35,950 bases of DNA, taken from positions 56,354-92,303 of the forward strand of contig DBAZ01000079.1 of NCBI GenBank assembly GCA_002291945.1, given 5' to 3'. The notes under the pieces were generated by a model. The model saw only the letters and a program-made list of their open reading frames with translations. It did not search any database and was not told the origin of the DNA. The DNA comes from Tepidimonas sp. UBA997. Lineage in GTDB: Bacteria > Pseudomonadota > Gammaproteobacteria > Burkholderiales > Burkholderiaceae_C. A program made the translations under genes and the position numbers. Position 1 is the stretch's first letter. Every line of letters begins with the position of its first letter. Shown piece after piece: positions 24,457 to 30,853 of the stretch.

Positions 24457-25797
24457 ATGACGACGACTTCTCCAGTCATTTGCAACATGCGTGTGGTGCC
24501 CGTAGCGGGCAAAGACAGTATGTTATTGAACCTTTCGGGCGCGCACGCGCCTTTTTTTACCCGAAACATCGTCATACTGACAGATAACGCTGGCCATACC
24601 GGGCTGGGCGAGGTGCCTGGCGGCGAGAGGATTCGCCAAACCCTGGAAGAGGCTCGCCCCTTGGTGGAGGGCCAGTCTATTGGCAATCTGCAAGGAATTT
24701 TGAATGCCATGCGGATGAGGTTTGCCGACAGAGACATCGGCGGTCGTGGCCTGCAGACCTTCGATTTGCGTACAACTATCCATGCCGTGACGGCGGTGGA
24801 GTCAGCCGTGTTGGACTTGCAAGGGCGACACTTGGGGGTTCCGGTTGCTGCGCTGCTCGGAGAAGGGCTGCAGCGTGATGCCGTACAACTGCTGGGCTAT
24901 CTTTTTTTTGTCGGGGACCGCAACAAGACAGATTTACCCTATTGCAGCCCATCCGATGAAGATGCAAATGCCGATGACTGGTGCCGGATTCGGCATGAGG
25001 CCGCCATGACCCCGGAAGCGATCGTACGACTGGCTCAAGCCGCACAGGAACGATACGGCTTCCAGGATTTCAAACTCAAAGGCGGAGTGCTGCATGGAGA
25101 CGAAGAGGTGGAGGTCGTGATAGCGCTGCACGAACACTTTCCACACGCCCGTGTTACCCTCGACCCCAATGGGGGCTGGCTATTGAAGGATGCGATCCGC
25201 CTGGGTCAGAAAATGCGTGGCGTTGTGGCATATGCAGAGGACCCTTGTGGAGCCGAGGAAGGCTTCAGTGGGCGCGAAGTAATGGCAGAGTTTCGCCGTG
25301 CCACAGGTCTGGCCACCGCCACCAACATGGTTGCCACCGACTGGCGACAAATGGCTCACGCCTTGGCGCTGCAAAGCGTCGATATTCCACTGGCAGACCC
25401 TCACTTCTGGACAATGGCGGGTAGCGTGCGAGTCGCGCAAACCTGCCGCGACTGGGGACTCACCTGGGGCTCACACTCGAATAACCATTTCGACATCTCA
25501 ATGGCTATGTTCATCCATGTGGGTGCAGCTGCGCCCGGCAACGTTACAGCCATCGATAGTCACTGGATCTGGCAAGATGGCCAGCGACTGACTAAGGATC
25601 CATTAGAGATCCAGAATGGCTATGTTAAGGTACCTCAAAAACCTGGTCTTGGCATTGAAATCGATATGGCTGAGGTTGAGAAGGCTCATCAGATGTACCT
25701 TAGGCACGGTCTGGGTGCCCGTGACGACGCCGTTGCGATGCAGTATCTGATCCCCGGCTGGAAGTTCGACAATAAGCGCCCTTGTATGGTGCGTTGA
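24457..25797 (+). CDS. gudD: Glucarate dehydratase
   Basis: GudD dehydrates D-glucarate (and L-idarate) to 5-dehydro-4-deoxy-D-glucarate. It belongs to the enolase superfamily. The 446-residue product, from ATG 24457 seven bases after the tctC stop, matches the E. coli enzyme length. Active-site residues are at E. coli positions plus one: Lys206 and Lys208 (DFKLKGG), Asp236 (LDPNGGW), Glu267, Asn290 (TATNMVATDWRQM) and His340 (SHSNNHFDIS). The DPHFWTMAG segment is also diagnostic. Together with kdgD and the dehydrogenase it completes the pathway to 2-oxoglutarate. The gene ends two bases before a dehydratase-like stub. Confidence 0.96.
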   Translation: MTTTSPVICNMRVVPVAGKDSMLLNLSGAHAPFFTRNIVILTDNAGHTGLGEVPGGERIRQTLEEARPLVEGQSIGNLQGILNAMRMRFADRDIGGRGLQTFDLRTTIHAVTAVESAVLDLQGRHLGVPVAALLGEGLQRDAVQLLGYLFFVGDRNKTDLPYCSPSDEDANADDWCRIRHEAAMTPEAIVRLAQAAQERYGFQDFKLKGGVLHGDEEVEVVIALHEHFPHARVTLDPNGGWLLKDAIRLGQKMRGVVAYAEDPCGAEEGFSGREVMAEFRRATGLATATNMVATDWRQMAHALALQSVDIPLADPHFWTMAGSVRVAQTCRDWGLTWGSHSNNHFDISMAMFIHVGAAAPGNVTAIDSHWIWQDGQRLTKDPLEIQNGYVKVPQKPGLGIEIDMAEVEKAHQMYLRHGLGARDDAVAMQYLIPGWKFDNKRPCMVR

Positions 25798-25799
25798 TC

Positions 25800-25898
25800 A
25801 TGGATTCCCGCACGATACGCATTCATCCGCTGGACAACGTGGCTGGGGTCTGCCCGCAACTGATCGGCCAGAGGCGAGCACTGCACATCAAAATTTAA
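25800..25898 (+). pseudogene. Possible N-terminal stub of an altronate/galactarate dehydratase (UxaA/GarD)
   Basis: A 32-codon frame starts two bases after gudD: MDSRTIRIHPLDNVAG, then diverges and stops. The first 15 residues look like the SAF-domain start of UxaA/GarD enzymes (IRxHPxDNV). After that the frame (VCPQLIGQRRALHIKI) has no resemblance. A garD/uxaA gene next to gudD and kdgD would make sense, since galactarate feeds the same intermediate, so I read this as the remnant of a deleted gene. The match is short; it could be chance. Confidence 0.4.
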
Positions 25899-25975
25899 CG
25901 TGAAGGTTTGATGCCCAAAAGCCATGCCCACCCCGAAAACCAAGAAAAAGGCCCTGAAACACCTCTTTTTCGGGC

Positions 25976-25991
25976 TGGCACGGTTGATGCA
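25976..25991 (+). promoter_or_regulatory. Sigma54-type promoter of the major pilin gene
   Basis: TGGCACGGTTGATGCA has GG and GC with the required 10 bases between them and differs from the TGGCACG-N4-TTGC consensus by one base. Start of transcription is expected near 26002, 48 bp before the pilin ATG. pilA of Pseudomonas and relatives is transcribed by sigma54 with PilR; no pilSR genes are in this window. Confidence 0.7.
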
Positions 25992-26049
25992 TAAGGGCAA
26001 TCAGTTCCCAACTGTCTGGGGCTGTATCTCAATCTGTGAGGAGAGTGAA

Positions 26050-26484
26050 ATGAAAGCTATTCAAAAAGGTTTTACCTTGATCGAACTGATGATCGTCGTG
26101 GCGATCATCGGTATTCTGGCCGCTGTGGCTTTGCCGGCTTATCAGGACTACACCACAAGAGCTCGAGTGACAGAGGTTATTGCTATGGCTGCACCTGCGC
26201 GCCTTGCAGTATCTGAGACTGCAGCCTCACTCGGCGGGCTGAATTTAGTAACTGCAGCTAACAGTGGTTATGTTTTCCCAGGTGCTACACGCTTCGTTAG
26301 TGGCGTTGCTATTACCGACGCCACAGGTGTAATCACAGTGACTTCAACAGTTCCAAATGCAACTGGTGCTTTGACACTAATCCCAACGGCAGTCGGAACC
26401 TCAGGCCAATTGACTTGGATATGCGGAGGAACAGGAACTGCCATTAATGCTCGTTTCCTGCCAGCTTCTTGCCGTGGCTCCTAA
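26050..26484 (+). CDS. pilA: Type IV major pilin with C-terminal serine
   Basis: This is the type IVa pilin subunit. GAGGAG lies upstream of ATG 26050; the longer frame from 25924 crosses the promoter and is not used. The 144-residue product has a 7-residue basic leader, prepilin peptidase site G|FTLIELMIVVAIIGILAAVALPAYQDY with Glu5, and a short variable head that ends in the disulfide pair Cys125/Cys141. The final residue is Ser144 (…PASCRGS), three residues after the last Cys. Next gene is an O-antigen-ligase-like protein, the same arrangement as pilA-tfpO in Pseudomonas and Acinetobacter, where the C-terminal Ser is glycosylated. The mature protein would have 137 residues. It could be a second pilin rather than the sole major one. 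Confidence 0.9.
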   Translation: MKAIQKGFTLIELMIVVAIIGILAAVALPAYQDYTTRARVTEVIAMAAPARLAVSETAASLGGLNLVTAANSGYVFPGATRFVSGVAITDATGVITVTSTVPNATGALTLIPTAVGTSGQLTWICGGTGTAINARFLPASCRGS

Positions 26485-26493
26485 TTATAATTA

Positions 26494-26533
26494 ATCAACA
26501 CAAACGCCGGGGAAACCCGGCGTTTGTGTTGAT
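26494..26533 (+). terminator. Perfect 18-bp hairpin with GAAA tetraloop after pilA
   Basis: Arms 26494-26511 and 26516-26533 pair without mismatch around GAAA (26512-26515). The stem starts 9 bp after the pilA stop codon. There is no T-run after it, so it may act as an mRNA-stabilising 3' end that keeps pilin mRNA abundant and lowers read-through into the tfpO-like gene, rather than as a simple intrinsic terminator. Confidence 0.7.
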
Positions 26534-26564
26534 CCTGAATCCGTGAAAAAACACTCAAAAAACC
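26534..26564 (+). repeat. 31-bp repeat, copy 1, with phased A-tracts
   Basis: This stretch is identical to 35866-35896. It begins right after the pilA hairpin. It contains two runs of six A (26546-26551 and 26557-26562) spaced 11 bp apart, with a further A5 at 26568-26572 beyond the repeat, a pattern expected to bend DNA. The repeat ends 12 bp before TTG 26576, just before the ATG of the tfpO-like gene. Confidence 0.85.
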
Positions 26565-26578
26565 GGTAAAAATTATTG

Positions 26579-28027
26579 ATGAGAACAGTAATTTATTTTA
26601 CCATCAGTCTGATCTCATTAATGCCAATTACCGTTATAAATTCAAGGTTAGAATGGCACGACAGTCAAAGGATACTACAGATATTAATTATCACCCTCAG
26701 CACTGCGGGGATGAGTATTATTAGCAAAAGATTAAGCCCGAATAACTATTTCCATCTCGCTATTTACGCTATTCTGCTTATTGGAATAACTTCTTCCATT
26801 TGCTCAGATCTTCCTCACTGGGGGCTTGTTGAAATTTCTCTATTTGCAGGCACTCTCGCTATAGCAATAAGCTTTAGCAAGCTACCTAAACATATAATAA
26901 TTAATTTTGAACCGCTGCTTTACGCAGCTTTACTTTCATGTGCAGTAGTGATTATTAGGTTTTTAACATTTTATTCTTCTGCGCTGACCCAGCAAGAACT
27001 CGACTTCTTGCCCCATGAAATGATCGACGGTTTTTCTAATCGTCGCTTCTTTGGACAAGTCGCCACACTACTAATCCCAGTACTTTTATCTGTACATTTC
27101 TTTGGTTCTGGCTCTGCACCTAAACGCTTTGAACCAGTCATTTGGATACTGGTCTGTCTAGTCTGGCTGGCTGTCATCGCAACAGGTACACGAGGGACAT
27201 GGCTAGCGCTAGGAGTCAGTGGTGTACTGATCTTTTGGGTTGGAGGTAAAGTCGGCCGCTTCCTGGCGCTCTCCCTCCTTGGAACAGCGGCAGTAGGCGT
27301 GGCGCTGACCTATGTCATGTTCACGGTGATTCCTTCCCACTCAGGCGCTGAAGTCATAGGACATCCTGTTGAACGACTTACCACCTCGCTGTCGGGTCGT
27401 GAAATCCTATGGGAAATGTCATGGGAAATGATTCGGGAAAATCCTTGGCTGGGCGTTGGCCCTATGCATTTTGCAGCAGCACATAACCCAGTGGCTGCAC
27501 ACCCTCATAATGCGCTATTACAGCTAGCCGCGGAATGGGGTATCCCAGCCACTACATTGATTTCATTGATTGTAGTTTATGGCTTCTGGAGACTTTTTCG
27601 CACCATCAGAGCTCACGCTCACGAAATCAACCAAGTCAATAGCCTGAGAATTGCCATTTTCGCTGCATTGACAGGGGCAGCCGTCCAGTCAATGGTCGAT
27701 GGGGTAATTGTGATGCCGACAACTATGGTATGGGCAGCTATCCTCATTGGCTGGGTTTGGGGCTTAGAACCTAGCACAGACAATAACGACTACGGTATCG
27801 GCAACAGCTCGCCTCATGTTCATATCTCACCTCCATACAATTTAACCAGCCGATTTATTCTGATTCTTCCTTTTGCTGCAGCCTCTTGTATTCTGCTGTA
27901 TACAGCCGTTAGGGATGTACCCAAAATTATTGAGATCGAGACATCGGGTGTCGTCAATGGTGCGATGGCTGAACCTCTGTTACCCCGGTTTTGGATTCGA
28001 GGCTTTATTGGCTCTGGTCAAGACTAG
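26579..28027 (+). CDS. TfpO/PglL-like O-oligosaccharyltransferase (Wzy/O-antigen ligase family)
   Basis: A polytopic inner-membrane protein of 482 residues with about 11-13 hydrophobic segments and the Wzy_C signature: FSNRRFFGQVATLLIPVL (152-169), GTRGTW (203-208), SGREILWEMSWEMIRENPWLGVGP (272-295) and AHPHNALLQLAAEWGIP (307-323). In this family the periplasmic loop with the His pair is catalytic. Its place right after a pilin with C-terminal Ser points to a TfpO-type enzyme that moves a lipid-linked glycan to the pilin; PglL or O-antigen ligase are alternatives. The 5' half is clearly AT-rich against both neighbours, a sign of transfer. The start is ATG 26579 or TTG 26576; no good ribosome binding site is seen. 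Confidence 0.75.
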   Translation: MRTVIYFTISLISLMPITVINSRLEWHDSQRILQILIITLSTAGMSIISKRLSPNNYFHLAIYAILLIGITSSICSDLPHWGLVEISLFAGTLAIAISFSKLPKHIIINFEPLLYAALLSCAVVIIRFLTFYSSALTQQELDFLPHEMIDGFSNRRFFGQVATLLIPVLLSVHFFGSGSAPKRFEPVIWILVCLVWLAVIATGTRGTWLALGVSGVLIFWVGGKVGRFLALSLLGTAAVGVALTYVMFTVIPSHSGAEVIGHPVERLTTSLSGREILWEMSWEMIRENPWLGVGPMHFAAAHNPVAAHPHNALLQLAAEWGIPATTLISLIVVYGFWRLFRTIRAHAHEINQVNSLRIAIFAALTGAAVQSMVDGVIVMPTTMVWAAILIGWVWGLEPSTDNNDYGIGNSSPHVHISPPYNLTSRFILILPFAAASCILLYTAVRDVPKIIEIETSGVVNGAMAEPLLPRFWIRGFIGSGQD

Positions 28028-28113
28028 GCAGGAAGCATGACGTTCATCTTGCAGGTTACGCCGCTCGTCAGAAGCCGCTGCATGTCTAGTCAAATTTTGT
28101 ACAAACTCATACC

Positions 28114-28695
28114 ATGCGTAAATGCTTACTGAACTCTTCACGGGGCGTAAGTCTCATCGAATTGATGATCGCCCTCACCATCCTGGGTGTTCTCGTCGGG
28201 CTGGCTGTACCTTCTTTTCAATCTTTCATCATCTCCAACCGCCTGACGTCACAAACCAATGAACTGCTGGGCGGTTACCAGGTGGCGCGTGCAGAGGCCA
28301 TCCGGCTGAACAGACCCATCCATTTCTGCCGAGCCGCCAATGCCGCAGCACTCGTTTGTGCAGGCGGTGCGCAGGCCACATGGCAGTTCTGGATCGTGGT
28401 CCGTCCAGACTTGCCCAACGCGAATCCTGACCGCGTGATTCAGCGCGGGGCCATACGGCCCGACATGATCACCAGAGCCAGTGCCGCCATGCTCAACGAT
28501 ACGGTGGTGCTACGGTCAGACAGCCTGGCGGCGAACATCAATAATGCTGCGCTCACCGCGACCTTGCAGGTCTGTGCAGCCACCGCCAATCCGCAGGAAA
28601 ACAGCCGTCGCGTCCGTATTGCGCTAAGCCGCGCCGTAATCGAGCGAGCTCAGTTAGGAGCCAACGGGTGCAATGCTGCACCAGGAAATGCATAA
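28114..28695 (+). CDS. fimT: GspH/FimT-type minor pilin
   Basis: A minor pilin that takes part in pilus initiation. The 193-residue product has a prepilin site (RG|VSLIELMIALTILGVLVGLAVPSFQSF, Glu5 present) and the GspH/FimT domain with conserved QTNELLGGYQVARAEAIRLNRPIHFC. A second GspH-domain gene of similar length sits at the far end of the cluster (35267-35842). No Shine-Dalgarno sequence precedes ATG 28114, but TTTGTACAAA (28096-28105) is a palindrome just upstream. The gene begins the fimT-pilV-pilW-pilX-pilY1-pilE run. Confidence 0.85.
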   Translation: MRKCLLNSSRGVSLIELMIALTILGVLVGLAVPSFQSFIISNRLTSQTNELLGGYQVARAEAIRLNRPIHFCRAANAAALVCAGGAQATWQFWIVVRPDLPNANPDRVIQRGAIRPDMITRASAAMLNDTVVLRSDSLAANINNAALTATLQVCAATANPQENSRRVRIALSRAVIERAQLGANGCNAAPGNA

Positions 28696-28697
28696 CC

Positions 28698-29165
28698 ATG
28701 ATCACCGTTTTTTCCAGAAAAGTTCGTCATCTACCCTCAGCGGAGCGAGGGGCCAGCCTGATCGAAGCCTTGGTTTCATTGGTGATTTTGGCCATAGGCA
28801 TCCTGGGCATGCTCGCTTTGCAAGGTGCGTCATTGCGCAACAACCAAAGCGCCAACGAGCGCACGATTGCGGTGGTGGCGTCATATTCCATCATCGACGC
28901 TATGCGCGCCAACCGTCAGGCGGCGCTGAATGGCGCTTATAACTACAACATCAATACGCCTAACTGCGCAACCCCGAGCGGCAGTACCCAGGCCAACCTG
29001 GACGTGGCCGCGTGGCTCGCCAGCCTTCAGGCCGACCTTGGCCCTTCAGCCTGCGGCAACATCAATTGCACCTTGGGCTTGTGCGCGGTTCGCATTCGCT
29101 GGAACGATGAACGTGCCACCGAAGGAGACGCTGCTTTTTCCATTGATACCGAGGTGCGCCTGTGA
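28698..29165 (+). CDS. pilV: Minor pilin PilV
   Basis: PilV is one of the minor pilins that prime pilus assembly with PilW, PilX and PilE. From ATG 28698, two bases after the fimT stop, the 155-residue product shows prepilin site ERG|ASLIEALVSLVILAIGILGMLALQ with Glu5, followed by the PilV pattern (GASLRNNQSANERTIAVVASYSIIDAMRANRQAA, residues about 51-85). Four cysteines in the C-terminal half may form disulfides. It overlaps the GTG start of pilW. Confidence 0.88.
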   Translation: MITVFSRKVRHLPSAERGASLIEALVSLVILAIGILGMLALQGASLRNNQSANERTIAVVASYSIIDAMRANRQAALNGAYNYNINTPNCATPSGSTQANLDVAAWLASLQADLGPSACGNINCTLGLCAVRIRWNDERATEGDAAFSIDTEVRL

Positions 29166-30226
29166 CGCTTGATGCCTTGCACGCAGCCCGCCAAGTGCAA
29201 AAAGGGCTTTCACTGATTGAGTTGATGATCGGCATCGCGATTGGCATGCTGATCGTGGTAAGTGTGCTTTCGATGTACCTGAGCACCAGCCGCACGTACC
29301 GCACCACAGAAAACCTCTCCCGCGTGCAGGAAAACGCCCGCATTGCCTTCGAACTGATGGCCACCGAGATCCGAGAGGCCGGCTTCACACCCTGCGGCAA
29401 CAATCTGCCTCTGGCTAGTGCGCTGCGTCAGCCAGTCAACCCCGGTATTTGGTGGAACGCCACCGGGTTGCGCGGTTATGATGCAACGCAAGTGGTCGAA
29501 GGCGTCGCAGTGGGCACCACCCGTGCCAGCCGTGCAGCCAACACATCAGCTATTCAGATCGGAGCTGGGCGGGGCACCGGTGTCACCATCGAAAGCCACA
29601 ACGCACCCGCCGCCAGTTTCAGTGTCAACACAGTGCACCATGGATTGGACGACAACGACATCGTCATCGTCTGCGACAACGAACTGGCCACCATTTTCCA
29701 AGTCACCAACGCGTCGCCCGGCACCAACAACACCATTGTCCATAACGAATCTAACTGTGCACCGGGCAATCCGGGCTGCCCGGTGCCCGGCAACGAAACC
29801 AGGTGCCTGGGCACAGCGGCCAATTGCGCACTGCAAGCCCAGGACTGGAAGTCCTACGCCCGCAACGGCGTCATCACGGCCTACAGCACTTCGCTTTGGT
29901 ATGTGGGTTGCGCCCGCGACACAGGCTGTAACCAACCCGGTGGCCGTTCGCTTTTCCGTATTCCGAACGGCGCTGCAGCCACCCCGGCCCAGGAAATAGT
30001 GACCGATGTGGACAACATGCAGTTCCTGTATTTGCGCCGGGGTGAGACGAACTACGTCCCGGCTGCATCCATAGCCGCCAACCAGTGGGCGGACGTGACG
30101 GCGGTTCGCATCACCCTGACATTGACCAGCCCCGATGCCAACGTATCCACCAACGCAGGCGTCAATCAAGGCCGCCTCACCCGAACCGTGACACACACTG
30201 TCACCTTACGCAACCGTGTGCTATGA
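29162..30226 (+). CDS. pilW: Minor pilin PilW (GTG start)
   Basis: PilW is a larger minor pilin. Translation starts at GTG 29162, overlapping the pilV stop, so the two are coupled. The 354-residue product has prepilin site QKG|LSLIELMIGIAIGMLIVVSVLSMYLSTSRTYR with Glu5 and the PilW pattern ENARIAFELMATEIREAGFTPCGN (about 58-81). The remaining two-thirds hold a long beta-rich domain with Cys pairs near residues 175-260. It overlaps pilX by four bases. Confidence 0.9.
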   Translation: MTLDALHAARQVQKGLSLIELMIGIAIGMLIVVSVLSMYLSTSRTYRTTENLSRVQENARIAFELMATEIREAGFTPCGNNLPLASALRQPVNPGIWWNATGLRGYDATQVVEGVAVGTTRASRAANTSAIQIGAGRGTGVTIESHNAPAASFSVNTVHHGLDDNDIVIVCDNELATIFQVTNASPGTNNTIVHNESNCAPGNPGCPVPGNETRCLGTAANCALQAQDWKSYARNGVITAYSTSLWYVGCARDTGCNQPGGRSLFRIPNGAAATPAQEIVTDVDNMQFLYLRRGETNYVPAASIAANQWADVTAVRITLTLTSPDANVSTNAGVNQGRLTRTVTHTVTLRNRVL

Positions 30227-30843
30227 AGCCATCGATCCGCCCTCCCATTCGCCACCGGCAACCAGCCATCGCCCTTGGCCTTGCTTTCAAACAGCGCGGG
30301 GTGGCTCTGGTGATCACACTCATCGTGCTGGTGATCGTGACCTTGCTAAGCCTCAGTTCCATCCGCACGACCACCTTGCAGGAAAGAATGAGTGCCAATG
30401 TGCTCGACCGGGAACTGACCTTTCAGACGGCAGAAAGCATCTTGCGGCTGGCTGAGATTGCCGTAGCAGACAACCCAAATTTCGCCGCCCACGGTGGCGT
30501 GGATTGCAGTGCGGCGGCCGTCGCTTGCTTGGCTGATCCGCTTGATCCGAACTTCACCGGCTGGCAACCCTTGCCCGCCAGCGCTGCAGCCAACGTACCC
30601 AACCAAGCATTTGCACCGGGCACGGGTCAATACCATGTGGCTTTTTTGGGCATCGCCCCCGAAGCAAACGAAGCCTCGCTCGGGCAGGAACAAAGCGCCA
30701 ACAACATTCAGTATGGCGCTGACCAGAGCGGCGGCGCCCCGGTTTCACATGTTTTCCGCATATCTGTTCGCAATCAAGACCCCACCGCCACTGGAGCTCG
30801 ATCTTTTGTGATGCTCCAGAGCACCATACGGGTCCGGCAATAA
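30223..30843 (+). CDS. pilX: Minor pilin PilX
   Basis: PilX completes the minor-pilin tip complex. It starts at ATG 30223, overlapping the pilW stop (ATGA). The 206-residue product has a long, basic 26-residue leader and the site QRG|VALVITLIVLVIVTLLSLSSIRTTTLQERM. It lacks Glu5 (Ile at that position), as is usual for PilX and the analogous GspK, which cap rather than extend the fibre. The segment MSANVLDRELTFQTAESILRLAE is typical of PilX. It leads into pilY1 after 10 bp. Confidence 0.9.
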   Translation: MKPSIRPPIRHRQPAIALGLAFKQRGVALVITLIVLVIVTLLSLSSIRTTTLQERMSANVLDRELTFQTAESILRLAEIAVADNPNFAAHGGVDCSAAAVACLADPLDPNFTGWQPLPASAAANVPNQAFAPGTGQYHVAFLGIAPEANEASLGQEQSANNIQYGADQSGGAPVSHVFRISVRNQDPTATGARSFVMLQSTIRVRQ

Positions 30844-30853
30844 GGAATCAAGG

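Noticed and set aside
25935..25973. Terminator after gudD (GAAAAAGG … CCTCTTTTTC)
   Set aside because: Arms do not pair without a bulge and the T-run is inside the second arm; too weak to list.
25689..26000. 103-codon minus-strand frame across the gudD end and pilA promoter
   Set aside because: It overlaps gudD and the sigma54 promoter, has no recognised domain, and reads the reverse of the dehydratase-like stub.
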